NCBI GenBank assembly: GCA_004294095.1
Contig: RDZR01000034.1
Coordinates: forward strand, 1 to 64,000
Length of the DNA: 64,000 bases
Direction: 5' to 3'
Origin: Verrucomicrobiota bacterium
GTDB lineage: Bacteria; Verrucomicrobiota; Verrucomicrobiia; Verrucomicrobiales; Akkermansiaceae
The notes beneath the pieces are model-generated. The model was not told where the DNA came from. It made no database searches and worked only from the letters and a program-made list of their open reading frames with translations. Positions 50,538-60,293 of the stretch are shown here, in pieces; within the stretch, counting starts at the first letter, position 1; each line of letters opens with the position of its first letter. A program made the translations under genes and the position numbers.

Positions 50538-51956
50538 ATGAGCAATAGCGACTTCGGACTCATCGGTCTGGCCGTCATGGGCCAGAATCTCGTTCTCAAT
50601 GTAGAATCCCGCGGCTTTCAAGTCTCGGTGTATAACCGCACGACGGCTGTGACGGACAGCTTCGTCGCGGCCCATCCCGGGAAAAAACTCGTCGGAGCAC
50701 AATCGTTAGAAGAATTTGTGCAATCCTTGGCGAGCCCACGGAAGGTGATGATCATGGTCAAAGCCGGCGGCCCAGTGGATGCCGTGATTGAGTCTCTCAT
50801 CCCACTTTTAGCGCCTGGCGATATCATCATTGACGGTGGAAATTCTCTCTACACCGATACCGAGCGGCGCGATCAATGGCTGGGCGATCTCGGCTTTCGT
50901 TTCATTGGAGCTGGAGTTTCTGGCGGCGAAGAAGGTGCTCGCAAAGGCCCATCGATCATGCCCGGCGGGCCAGCTTCCACGTGGGATGTGATGAAGCCGA
51001 TTTTTGAAAGCATCGCCGCCGTCGTCGATGGCGAACCTTGCGTGACGCACATCGGCCCGGGCGGTGCCGGCCATTATGTGAAGATGATTCACAACGGGAT
51101 TGAATATGGCGATATGCAGCTCATTTGCGAAGCCTACAACATATTCAAAGCCGCGGGCTTCACGCCTGCCGAGCTGGCGAAAGTCTTCACCGATTGGAAC
51201 CAAGGCGATTTGGAAAGTTATCTGATCCAAATCACCTCGAAAATTTTTGCAGAAATCGACCCTCTCACCGGCGAGCCGATCGTGGATAAAATTTTGGACA
51301 CCGCTGGGCAAAAAGGCACCGGCAAGTGGACGATCATGAATGCCGTAGAAAATGCGGTGGTCATCTCTACCATCAACGCCGCAGTCGAAGCGCGCATTCT
51401 TTCCTCGATGAAAGATCAACGCGTGCATGCTGCCACTTTGTTGGAAGGACCACCAGCTCAACTCAGCGGTGATAAAGCACTCTTGGTCCAAAAAGTTCAC
51501 GACGCGCTTTTTGCATCGAAAATCATTTCTTACGCTCAAGGCCTTGCTCTGATTGCCAGCATGGGCCAAGAAAAAAATTGGGGGCTCGACCTCGGGAAGA
51601 TTGCCGCCATCTGGCGTGGTGGCTGCATCATTCGCGCCCGTTTCCTTAATGACATCACCGACGCGTATCGCAGTGATCCGAGCTTGAGCAATCTCATGCT
51701 CGCACCGTTTTTCACCAATCTTCTCAATCAGTTCCAACAAAACTGGCGGGAAGTCATTTCCACCGCCACACTTGCAGGCATTCCGGTGCCAGCGTTTAGT
51801 GCCTCGCTCGGTTACTACGATAGTTACCGTAGTTCTGTGCTACCCGCTAATTTGCTTCAGGCGCAGCGCGACTTCTTCGGCGCGCATACCTATGAGCGTA
51901 TCGACAAGCCGCGCGGCGAAATGTTCCATACCGATTGGCCAGAAGTGATCGGTTAG
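50538..51956 (+). CDS. gnd: 6-phosphogluconate dehydrogenase, decarboxylating
   Basis: 'FGLIGLAVMGQNLVLNVESRGFQVSVYNRT', 'DGGNSLYTDTERRDQWLGDLGFRFIGAGVSGGEEGARKGPSIMPGG', 'GPGGAGHYVKMIHNGIEYGDMQLICE'; ATG at 50538. Confidence 0.96.
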   Translation: MSNSDFGLIGLAVMGQNLVLNVESRGFQVSVYNRTTAVTDSFVAAHPGKKLVGAQSLEEFVQSLASPRKVMIMVKAGGPVDAVIESLIPLLAPGDIIIDGGNSLYTDTERRDQWLGDLGFRFIGAGVSGGEEGARKGPSIMPGGPASTWDVMKPIFESIAAVVDGEPCVTHIGPGGAGHYVKMIHNGIEYGDMQLICEAYNIFKAAGFTPAELAKVFTDWNQGDLESYLIQITSKIFAEIDPLTGEPIVDKILDTAGQKGTGKWTIMNAVENAVVISTINAAVEARILSSMKDQRVHAATLLEGPPAQLSGDKALLVQKVHDALFASKIISYAQGLALIASMGQEKNWGLDLGKIAAIWRGGCIIRARFLNDITDAYRSDPSLSNLMLAPFFTNLLNQFQQNWREVISTATLAGIPVPAFSASLGYYDSYRSSVLPANLLQAQRDFFGAHTYERIDKPRGEMFHTDWPEVIG

Positions 51957-52025
51957 TTCCGCCCTTCCACTTTCAAGAAATACGAATTCTTGACATGGGC
52001 GATGGAATTTTAGTATGCGTCACAA

Positions 52026-52367
52026 ATGACAGAAGATTATCCATCCAACCCGCCTCCAGTAAATGCGCCAGCACCTGCCACAAACTGGCGTCTTTACTTG
52101 GAGCTGCTTTCCTTTTGCGGATTTGTATTTCCTTTTGGCAACATCATTGGGCCGTTGATTCTTTGGATGGTGAAAAAAGACAGCGTCCGGGAAGTGGCGG
52201 AATTTGGTCCGAAGGTGATCAATTTTAACATCTCTTGGTTACTTTGGAGCATTGCGACATGTGGCATTGGTGCCATCGCGTGGCTCATCATTGCCATCAT
52301 CGCGACGATCAAGGCCGCGAACAATGAGCCATTCAAGCATCCATGGGCATTGCCATTGGTGAAGTGA
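52026..52367 (+). CDS. DUF4870 domain membrane protein
   Basis: 'LSFCGFVFPFGNIIGPLILWMVKKDSVREVAEFGPKVINFNISWLLW'. Confidence 0.85.
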   Translation: MTEDYPSNPPPVNAPAPATNWRLYLELLSFCGFVFPFGNIIGPLILWMVKKDSVREVAEFGPKVINFNISWLLWSIATCGIGAIAWLIIAIIATIKAANNEPFKHPWALPLVK

Positions 52368-52377
52368 TTTCAATCAA

Positions 52378-54438
52378 TCAATTCAAGTCCACCCGCAGGC
52401 GCACGAACTGGCGATCTGCGATAGGCGCGAGCATGCGGACGGTCACCGTCTCTGTGCCGTCAGAGTTGGGAGTGAGTGAAGTTTGCACCAGATGCGCGGC
52501 GCCGGTCTGCCATGATCCAAGTGAAAGATTGCTGCTCGTCTCCACCCGATAGGTCACATCTTCAACCGTGTAGCCATTTTCCGCCGATCCAGAGCCAGTC
52601 CCAATCAACCGACGGTAGGAAAGCACCAGATGGTCATTGCCGGAAAATGATCCGATGGAAGCGACAGGTGAAATTTGCGAGGCCGGTGCGTTGGGAGCTC
52701 TTCCCGTGGCATATTTCAACAAATTTGGGATGCCATCTCCGGCATATTGGCCACTCGGCGTGAGCGTGCCTGCGGCCAGCCCGAGCGAACTTTCCCAACG
52801 ACTCGCCCACGATGCAAAGTTCGCGCTCACAGCCGCGCTCGCGGTGACGGAGACCAATGGCCCAGCTGGCCAAAATATGCCGTTATTCATCGGGCGCGCA
52901 TTCATCCAATAAGTGCCATCTGCACTGGCCACAAAAGAAAATGGCTGCCCCGGCGCGATGAAAGGAGATTGGATTTCGCTCAATTCCTGCACATTGGTAA
53001 ACGAGACATTGTCGATGTGCCATCCCCGTTCATTATCCGTGCCTGGGAAGTAAGATCCGGTTGTAAAACTGTAGCGGAATCGAAGCAATATGCTCTTTCC
53101 CGAATACGCGGCAAGCGACGCACTGCGAGTGGTAAAGCTGGTTTCGTTGCCACCGGCTTGGGAAAAAAGCGTTACCCATGAGTTCCCCCCATTTTCAGAA
53201 ACTTCAAGCGTCGCGATCTGATCAGACGTGGCGAGATTGAGCCTACTTCTGAATGAAATTTGACCAGCCACACTCGGAAGAAATGCTTTTTTATACATCA
53301 GCGATTCACTGCCGACCTCATTATGAGCCAATCGATACGCAAAAGACCCAGTATCTTTCACCGCGGAATTCATCACATTGTAAGCCCATGAAGTCTGAAC
53401 GTCCACTCGCGCTGTCGATTCCGCTGCATCCGTCGCAGCCGCCGTGGCGGAAAAAACCTTGGCTTGATATTGGTCCGCGCCTGGCACTTGCGAAATCGTG
53501 CGCGGACTGGCGATGCCTGTGCTCACGGTGGCACTGCCAGTCATCGTCGGCGCGATATAGGTTAGACGCAGATCCTCTTTCTTATTGATCGTTCCCGGAA
53601 AATCGACTGATCTCGAAAGATTTAATCCAGGTCCCAAAAAAGTGATCGTCCGCGTCGCCGCACCGGATGGAATTGGAAATGCGTAGCCGCCGGCGGACGC
53701 AGTCACCGCACGGAAACTCGCACCGCTGACGTTGACATCGATTCCCGAAATTTTTTCTCCGACATCATAAAACAAATCTCCATCAAAATCGTAGTAAGCA
53801 ACGCCCAGCACCATCGGGCCCGGTGTGCTCCCGCTGGCCGCGAAATTTTGCGTCGTAAGAAGTGAATTGTAGGGAGTGCCGTCCTTAACAAATACACCTG
53901 TTAGAAGACCAAGCCCCAGTTCGTCGTAGGATCCATTACAGATATTCGTGCGATGGCTAGGGCTCCTAAAAAGGCCGTCATGGGCATCGCGACTGAAGCT
54001 GTCAAATTCCACTGTCCCCAATGTTCCTTTGAACCCAATGTTTTCGCCCCTCGTCCAAGAGCCACTAAAAACGTAACCCGCATTTTGCATGCGCGTCCCC
54101 CAACTCGATCCCCCAGAGCCAGTGTGGCTAAAAACATCGGAATCAATCATCCATTGCGAGTGGCCCCGCGCTGAGATGATCAGGTGACGATTGCTGGCGA
54201 GAGGTGGTTTTGGCGAATCCACAATCGTGCCGTCAGCCAGACCTTGATTGAGTGAAATTCCCAAACGAGCAGCCTCAGCACCAGGGTTGGCCCGCGCCCG
54301 ATTGACCAATTCTAACATCAATTGCTCATGAGCCGCGGGGTCTCCGGAATCATAAAGCGTCTGCGCGGCGACCGGCAAATTTGCCGCCAACGCCCAAGCA
54401 AGAATCGAAGCTATGCTGCTCTGCTGGATTTTTTTCAT
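52378..54438 (-). CDS. Secreted CAP/SCP-domain protein with additional C-terminal domains
   Basis: 'MKKIQQSSIASILAWALAANLPVAAQ' signal; 'HEQLMLELVNRARANPGAEAARLGI', 'ISARGHSQWMIDSDVFSHTGSGGSSWGTRMQNAGY', 'GENIGF', 'HRTNICNGSYDELGLG'. Confidence 0.88.
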   Translation of the reverse strand: MKKIQQSSIASILAWALAANLPVAAQTLYDSGDPAAHEQLMLELVNRARANPGAEAARLGISLNQGLADGTIVDSPKPPLASNRHLIISARGHSQWMIDSDVFSHTGSGGSSWGTRMQNAGYVFSGSWTRGENIGFKGTLGTVEFDSFSRDAHDGLFRSPSHRTNICNGSYDELGLGLLTGVFVKDGTPYNSLLTTQNFAASGSTPGPMVLGVAYYDFDGDLFYDVGEKISGIDVNVSGASFRAVTASAGGYAFPIPSGAATRTITFLGPGLNLSRSVDFPGTINKKEDLRLTYIAPTMTGSATVSTGIASPRTISQVPGADQYQAKVFSATAAATDAAESTARVDVQTSWAYNVMNSAVKDTGSFAYRLAHNEVGSESLMYKKAFLPSVAGQISFRSRLNLATSDQIATLEVSENGGNSWVTLFSQAGGNETSFTTRSASLAAYSGKSILLRFRYSFTTGSYFPGTDNERGWHIDNVSFTNVQELSEIQSPFIAPGQPFSFVASADGTYWMNARPMNNGIFWPAGPLVSVTASAAVSANFASWASRWESSLGLAAGTLTPSGQYAGDGIPNLLKYATGRAPNAPASQISPVASIGSFSGNDHLVLSYRRLIGTGSGSAENGYTVEDVTYRVETSSNLSLGSWQTGAAHLVQTSLTPNSDGTETVTVRMLAPIADRQFVRLRVDLN

Positions 54439-54493
54439 ACGACTAATCAGACTATCGAATTTCCATGCAATTTCCCCCCAAGCAAGCAGCATT

Positions 54494-55621
54494 TCAAGCT
54501 TCAGCGGTGAGCGACTGATGGAAGGTATCTGTCACTTTCAACGATAACACAAATGCGGTGAGCCAATCAATCGTCGCCTCCACATCGTGCAGGTGAGCCG
54601 TCTCGACAACCGAATGCATGGAACGCAGCGGAATCGAAACCAAGGCGCTCGGAACGCCTTCCCGGGAATGAAAAATTTTATCCGTATCCGTGCCGGTATA
54701 GCGGCTGCTCGCTTCGTGTTGAATGGAAATTTTCCGCTCCTGAGCCACATGCATCAAGCGTTTGACCAATTGTGGATGATTCGAGGTGCCATGGGAAACG
54801 GTTGGGCCACCACCAAGTTTCACCGAGCCAAATTTATGGACATCAATGCCCGGCGTATCCGTCGCGTGGGTGACATCGAGGCAAACGCAAGCGTCGGGAC
54901 GAATCCGATATGTCGCCATCATCGCGCCATTGCCGCCGATTTCCTCCTGCACCGCATTGAGGCAAATCAAGCTGAAAGCCGACTTTTTCTTGGATGCGGC
55001 CACTCGCTTGAAGACTTGAGCGATGATGAATGAGCCGAGGCGATTATCGAGCGCACGGCCCACAATCCGCTGGTGGGCCAACTCAACCGGCTCGTCAGGA
55101 TACACCGCCGGATGGCCGACGCGCAGGCCAAGCGCCGTCACTTCTCGAGCGGACGAAGCACCCACATCCACCCATAGTTCATGAATCTTCGGAGCCTTTT
55201 CTTGGCCAAGCTCATCGCGGCGCAAATGAATCGCCGTATTTCCAATCACCCCAGACACCGGGCCGAGATCGCCTAACAAATGCAAGCGCCGCCCACGCGC
55301 CGTCGCGGCATCCGAGCCGCCGATGCGATCGAGACGAATGAAGCCGCTCGCATCGATGTGTTTGATGATGTAACCAATCTCATCGGCATGGGCTTCTAAC
55401 ATCAAAATGCGTTCTGACTTACCCGGCAGAGTCGCCCACGTTGAGCCATAGGAATCACATTGCGCCTCATGCCCGAGAGCGCGTAGCCATGCGGACCAAA
55501 CTTGCTGCCCGGGCATTTCAAAACCCGTCGGGCTTGGCGTATTTAATAACTGATAGAGGAAGTCACGATCGGCAGATTTCACTCGTCCATTCAAGCAAAG
55601 CGCCTGGCGTGTGCAAGCCAA
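54494..55621 (-). CDS. M42 family metallopeptidase (endoglucanase/glutamyl aminopeptidase-like)
   Basis: 'LMLEAHADEIGYIIKHIDASGFIRLDRIGG', 'RIVGRALDNRLGSFII', 'NAVQEEIGGNGAMMATYRIRPDACVCLDVTHATDTPG'. Confidence 0.92.
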   Translation of the reverse strand: MACTRQALCLNGRVKSADRDFLYQLLNTPSPTGFEMPGQQVWSAWLRALGHEAQCDSYGSTWATLPGKSERILMLEAHADEIGYIIKHIDASGFIRLDRIGGSDAATARGRRLHLLGDLGPVSGVIGNTAIHLRRDELGQEKAPKIHELWVDVGASSAREVTALGLRVGHPAVYPDEPVELAHQRIVGRALDNRLGSFIIAQVFKRVAASKKKSAFSLICLNAVQEEIGGNGAMMATYRIRPDACVCLDVTHATDTPGIDVHKFGSVKLGGGPTVSHGTSNHPQLVKRLMHVAQERKISIQHEASSRYTGTDTDKIFHSREGVPSALVSIPLRSMHSVVETAHLHDVEATIDWLTAFVLSLKVTDTFHQSLTAEA

Positions 55622-57163
55622 TCAATGGCGGAAATGACGATGCCCGGTAAAAACCATCGCCATTCCAGCAGCGTCCGCCGCGGCAATCACTTCTTGATCG
55701 CGCATCGAGCCGCCGGGCTGAATGCACGCCGTCGCACCGGCATCAATGGCAGATTGCAGACCATCGGCAAATGGGAACATCGCATCGGATGCGACGATGC
55801 TGCCTGCCAGCGAAAGTCCCGCTTCCTTCGCCTTCCAGATCGCAATGCGCGAGGAATCCACGCGGCTCATTTGGCCAGCGCCGATGCCCAGCGTGCTATC
55901 CGCGCTGGAGTAAACAATCGCATTGGATTTGACGTGTTTCACAATCCGCCAACCGAAGCGCATCGCACGCATTTCTTCATTCGTCGGCGGACGTTTGGTG
56001 ACGACTTTCGTTTCTAACTCATCGAGCCCAAGTGCCGTGTGATCGCGGTCCATGACCATCAGCCCACCCGGGCAAGAACGAATCACCGCAGATTTTTTCT
56101 CCTCCGCATAGGCGGGCGCGATTTTCATCAAGCGCAGGTTTTTTTTCTTCTGTAAAAGAGCACGGGCATCGCTCTCAAATTCTGGGGCGATGATTACATC
56201 GGTAAAAATTTCCGAAATCAATCGCGCAAGTTCGAGAGTCAACGGGCGGTTGCACACAATCACCCCGCCGAACGGCGCTTGGCGATCGGTCTCGTATGCT
56301 TTTTGCCACGCCTCGCGCAGACTTTCGTCATCTTGGCCAACGCCGCAGGGATTGGTGTGCTTGAGAATCGCCACCGTCGGCCGAGCGAAATCCAAGATCA
56401 GATCTGCCGCCGCTTCGATGTCCAGGATGTTCGTGTAACTCAACTCTTTGCCTTGGACTTGGGTGAAAAATTGGTTAAAATTTCCGTAGAGCGAGCATCG
56501 TTGGTGAGGATTGTCTCCGTAGCGCAATTCCTGTTCTAACGGCAAGCTCACGGTGAAACGAGAACCAAGCCCCTTCCTGGATTTTCCTAAAAAATTGGTA
56601 ATCGCCGTATCATATTGAGAAGTGCGGAGAAAAACTTTCACCGCAAGTTGCTCGCGCAAGGCCAGCGTGGTTTCTTTGCCATTTTCGTTCATTTCCACGA
56701 TCACTTGGCGGTAATCCGATGGATCCACGACGACTGTGACTGACTCGTAATTTTTCGCAGCACTGCGCAGCATCGATGGCCCGCCGATGTCGATTTGCTC
56801 AATCGCTTGCTCCAGCGTCACCTCAGATTTCGCGATCGTTTCTTCAAACGGATAGAGATTGACCACCACCAGATCGATCGGGCGGATGTGATGTTCTTGC
56901 GCTTGGCGGACGTGCTCCGGCTCATCGCGGCGATAAAGCAATCCGCCGTGCACGTGAGGATGAAGTGTTTTGACTCTGCCATCAAAAAGCTCCGGAGCGC
57001 CGGTAAATTCAGAAACATCTTGGACTGGCAATCCAGCATCGCGCAGCGCTTTGGCCGTGCCTCCAGTCGAGAGCAGCTCCACGCCCATTTCGTGAAGTGA
57101 TTGGGCAAATTCGGTGAGGCCCGTTTTATCGGACACGGAAAGGAGAGCGCGGGAGATCGGCAT
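55622..57163 (-). CDS. purH: Bifunctional AICAR formyltransferase/IMP cyclohydrolase
   Basis: 'RALLSVSDKTGLTEFAQSLHEMGVELLSTGGTAKAL', 'KTLHPHVHGGLL', 'IDIGGPSMLRSAAKNY', 'ILKHTNPCGVG', 'GAGQMSRVDSSRIA'; start at internal ATG (ORF opens 57271). Confidence 0.96.
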   Translation of the reverse strand: MPISRALLSVSDKTGLTEFAQSLHEMGVELLSTGGTAKALRDAGLPVQDVSEFTGAPELFDGRVKTLHPHVHGGLLYRRDEPEHVRQAQEHHIRPIDLVVVNLYPFEETIAKSEVTLEQAIEQIDIGGPSMLRSAAKNYESVTVVVDPSDYRQVIVEMNENGKETTLALREQLAVKVFLRTSQYDTAITNFLGKSRKGLGSRFTVSLPLEQELRYGDNPHQRCSLYGNFNQFFTQVQGKELSYTNILDIEAAADLILDFARPTVAILKHTNPCGVGQDDESLREAWQKAYETDRQAPFGGVIVCNRPLTLELARLISEIFTDVIIAPEFESDARALLQKKKNLRLMKIAPAYAEEKKSAVIRSCPGGLMVMDRDHTALGLDELETKVVTKRPPTNEEMRAMRFGWRIVKHVKSNAIVYSSADSTLGIGAGQMSRVDSSRIAIWKAKEAGLSLAGSIVASDAMFPFADGLQSAIDAGATACIQPGGSMRDQEVIAAADAAGMAMVFTGHRHFRH

Positions 57164-57524
57164 GATATTGATTGAGTCGATTCGATCGCCATCGCCAGAA
57201 GGCGCGGGCGACATCCGCATCCCGTAAACAAGCCCGCCCCGCCCTGCAAGCGGAATACTCTCGAAGCCCACGGTGCCTCACTCTTCTTTGAGCGCATATC
57301 CCATTCGCTATTCGCTTACTTGATGGATTTGCCGGCCCGCAGGTTCCTTCAGAAAGAGGAATTGGGAATTCGTGAACTTTTTTCTCGATATTTTCTACAA
57401 AAAAGCATGATTCTTATTCCATCAAAAAAATGTAAGGAAGTGTTTTGATTGATTCTAAGTGCCATATGCTTTCCCTAACATAAAAACCAGATCAAAGATC
57501 CATCCATCATCCTACCAACATATC

Positions 57525-58151
57525 ATGCATCTTTCAATTCGCCTTCTTTCGTCCGCTGCGCTCAGTGCTGCCGCCGTCGTCCTCAGCTCTTGCGGCAATA
57601 TCACCCCGGCGCGCCCCGGAACGTCATTTTCATACGATCCCCCAACCAAAAAGCCCACCAATATCTCCGCTGTCAAAGTCCACATCAGCACCGGTGCAGG
57701 AAGGCTCTACGTCACGGAGGGCAGCGAGGTCCTGCTTGCAACACCCGTAAGCGTCGGAACGAGTGCAGCACCCACGCCTAAGGGCAACTTCAAGGTTCTA
57801 TCCAAAACCCGCCACCGTCGGCGAGTGAGCAGCCCTGGTGCAGGTTATCCCATGACGTATTGGCAGTCTTTCTATGGCCCAGCCTACGGTTTCCACTGGG
57901 GTTTCATCAAGCCCTACCCATCCACGCACGGCTGCGTGCGCGTGCCTCTCAACGCGGCTCGAAAAATTTTCGGCATGACCCGCGTGGGCACGCCCATCAA
58001 CGTATCTAGCAGCCAGCCATGGGATGCGACGATTGGTGCCAAGCTCCCTCGCCTCGATGATAGTTCATTGGCCAATCCTCCCTCATCCTACATGAACAGC
58101 CCCAAAGTTTTTGCAGATCAGGATCAAGGGAAAATGTGGAATTTTAATTAA
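57525..58151 (+). CDS. L,D-transpeptidase (YkuD) lipoprotein
   Basis: Lipobox-like 'VVLSSCG'; 'VKVHISTGAGRLYVTEGSEVLLATPVSVGTS..PTPKGNFKV', catalytic 'STHGCVRVPLNAARKIF'. Confidence 0.9.
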   Translation: MHLSIRLLSSAALSAAAVVLSSCGNITPARPGTSFSYDPPTKKPTNISAVKVHISTGAGRLYVTEGSEVLLATPVSVGTSAAPTPKGNFKVLSKTRHRRRVSSPGAGYPMTYWQSFYGPAYGFHWGFIKPYPSTHGCVRVPLNAARKIFGMTRVGTPINVSSSQPWDATIGAKLPRLDDSSLANPPSSYMNSPKVFADQDQGKMWNFN

Positions 58152-58219
58152 GCGACTTTCGGGCCTTTGCCATGCCGCTCCCTAAATAGTTAGAATTTTT
58201 TACAGGTTACGCAATTTTT

Positions 58220-58254
58220 ATCTATCAGTTAGAAAAGGCTCAAAACTGATAGAT
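58220..58254. repeat. Perfect 11-bp inverted repeat, 13-nt spacer
   Basis: ATCTATCAGTT-agaaaaggctcaa-AACTGATAGAT in the gap between the L,D-transpeptidase and the 215 aa gene. Confidence 0.8.
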
Positions 58255-58324
58255 TGGTGCTTAATAAATAATCTGTTAGAAATTCAAGAATCGACGATTT
58301 AACCCATTTGCTTCGCACCCCACC

Positions 58325-58972
58325 ATGTTCAATTCCGAAATGCATCAGACAACCGATTCCATCGCGCAGCATCTGCAATCGATCGATTACCCGCTAACGC
58401 TCTCATTCAAACTCCTTGCCATCGCTAGCCAAGCCACCATCAAAGATGCAAATGGCCGCGAATTGATTTACACCAAACAAAAACTGCTGAAATTCCGCGA
58501 ACATGTGGAAATTTGGAGCAATTCATCCCGCGGTGTAAAACTTGCCGATATTCGGGCCAACAAAGTCATCGATTGGTCGGCGCGCTATGTTTCCGTCGAT
58601 ACCAATGGCCAAACGATTGGAAGCGTCGGGCGGCGTGGATGGAAATCGATTTGGAAGGCGCATTATGAGGTTTTCAATCCGGGTGACGACCAAGCCGATT
58701 TCTCGATCCAAGAGGAAAATCCATGGACGAAAATGTTTGATTCCATCATCGGCGGCATCCCGATCATCGGCATGTTTAGCGGCTATTTTCTCAATCCATC
58801 ATACCTCGCCCGTCGCAAAGATGGCACCGAGGTGATGCGCATCACCAAAATGCCTGCATTTTTTGAAGGCCTTTTCAGAGTCGAGAAATTAGGCGAGCTA
58901 ACACCGCGCGAAGAATTGAATCTCTTCCTCGCTTTTTTAATGCTCGTGCTGTTAGAGCGGCAGCGTGGGTGA
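58325..58972 (+). CDS. Hypothetical protein, possibly LURP-one/phospholipid-scramblase-like fold
   Basis: 'PLTLSFKLLAIASQATIKDANGRELIYTKQKLLKFREHVEIW...GQTIGSVGRRGWKSIWKAHYEVFN', C-terminal hydrophobic segment. Confidence 0.5.
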   Translation: MFNSEMHQTTDSIAQHLQSIDYPLTLSFKLLAIASQATIKDANGRELIYTKQKLLKFREHVEIWSNSSRGVKLADIRANKVIDWSARYVSVDTNGQTIGSVGRRGWKSIWKAHYEVFNPGDDQADFSIQEENPWTKMFDSIIGGIPIIGMFSGYFLNPSYLARRKDGTEVMRITKMPAFFEGLFRVEKLGELTPREELNLFLAFLMLVLLERQRG

Positions 58973-58988
58973 TCGCATCTTTCGCGCT

Positions 58989-59162
58989 CTAATCCGCGAG
59001 CCCTTTTGCGTAAACTCCTCCGTGGATGTCGAAAATAATCCACATCGGGCTGCAACAAATCTCGCAATCGTAGTCCAGTTCCGTCGGCAATTCATCATCC
59101 GGCGGCACGGCGACCTCGAAGCACTCAAAGCATGTCGGGCATGTGACAGTGGCAAAGTCCAT
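58989..59162 (-). CDS. CPXCG motif-containing cysteine-rich small protein (57 aa, below the ORF track cutoff)
   Basis: Translated reverse strand: MDFATVTCPTCFECFEVAVPPDDELPTELDYDCEICCSPMWIIFDIHGGVYAKGLAD*. Confidence 0.85.
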   Translation of the reverse strand: MDFATVTCPTCFECFEVAVPPDDELPTELDYDCEICCSPMWIIFDIHGGVYAKGLAD

Positions 59163-59251
59163 GAATCATCATTGCACGCCGCGCGCGAAATCCAAGTCTC
59201 GATCTTGCGCGGCCTTGCATCTCATCAAAAAACCCGCCAGCATCATGACTA

Positions 59252-59599
59252 ATGAGCGAAGCCACATTATTTGAAAAAATTTGTCGCAAAGAACTACCGG
59301 CATCCATCGTGCATGAAGACGAAATGTGCGTGGCCTTTCATGATATTTCGCCGCAGGCACCGCTGCATCTTTTGATCGTGCCTCGGCAGCCGATTGTCCG
59401 TCTTGCCGAAGCGCGAGATGAAGACCAGTTGCTGCTTGGTCATCTGTTAGGCGTGGCGGCAAAAGTCGCAAAGCAACTCGATGTGGCAGATTCTGGATTC
59501 CGCATCGTCATCAACAACGGTCGTGATGGCGGCGAGGCGGTGCCCCATTTGCACGTTCATCTGTTAGCAGGCCGTCAAATGAAATGGCCACCAGGCTAA
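59252..59599 (+). CDS. HIT (histidine triad) family protein
   Basis: 'TLFEKICRKELPASIVHEDEMCVAFHDISPQAPLHLLIVPRQPI', 'NNGRDGGEAVPHLHVHLLAGRQM'. Confidence 0.95.
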   Translation: MSEATLFEKICRKELPASIVHEDEMCVAFHDISPQAPLHLLIVPRQPIVRLAEARDEDQLLLGHLLGVAAKVAKQLDVADSGFRIVINNGRDGGEAVPHLHVHLLAGRQMKWPPG

Positions 59600-59616
59600 A
59601 AAACGAATCCATCAGC

Positions 59617-60276
59617 ATGATCACTTTTGTTAGACTTATTATTCCATTACTACTCATCGCTATGCACAATCCGCAACTCAGCGCAGATGAAATTAAAACC
59701 CCACGTGTGGTGCTGGTGCACGGCTTCATGAAGGGCGGCACTATTTTTAAAGTGTTACAAAAAAAGTTAGAGGCCAACGGCATCGAGTGCATGGTCGCTC
59801 GCATGGAGCCATCGGATGGCCGCGGCGGGCTTGAATATTTGGCAACGCTCCTCAGCCAGCAGATCGATGCCAAATTTGGCGAGAAGAAGCCATTTCAAAT
59901 CATCTCTTACAGCATGGGTGGGCTCATCAGCCGTTATTATTTGCAAGAGCTCGGCAAGGCGTCTCGCTGCCGCCAGTTCATCACGATTGCGACTCCGCAC
60001 CATGGCACCCAAACCGCCTATTTTTATCCAAGCCTCGGTGCGCAGCAGATGCGCCCTAACAGCAATTTTCTCAAAGCCCTAGCCGAAAGCGAAACCCGCC
60101 TTGGGGATTTGCCAATCACGTCCTACCGCACGCCGCTGGATTTGATGATCTTGCCGTCTAACAGCTCAATTTGGCCGCGTGCGGATAATTACGCATTCCC
60201 GGTAGCATTGCATCCGATGATGGTGTCTGACCGCCGCGTGGTGAATGACATTTGGATGAAAATCCAAGAACGCTAA
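59617..60276 (+). CDS. Alpha/beta hydrolase (lipase-like), signal peptide
   Basis: 'VVLVHGFMKGGTIFKVLQKKL', nucleophile 'ISYSMGGLISRYYL', 'TIATPHHGTQ'; start set at internal ATG (ORF opens 59584 overlapping the HIT gene). Confidence 0.88.
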   Translation: MITFVRLIIPLLLIAMHNPQLSADEIKTPRVVLVHGFMKGGTIFKVLQKKLEANGIECMVARMEPSDGRGGLEYLATLLSQQIDAKFGEKKPFQIISYSMGGLISRYYLQELGKASRCRQFITIATPHHGTQTAYFYPSLGAQQMRPNSNFLKALAESETRLGDLPITSYRTPLDLMILPSNSSIWPRADNYAFPVALHPMMVSDRRVVNDIWMKIQER

Positions 60277-60293
60277 GAGATCAAAAACGATAT

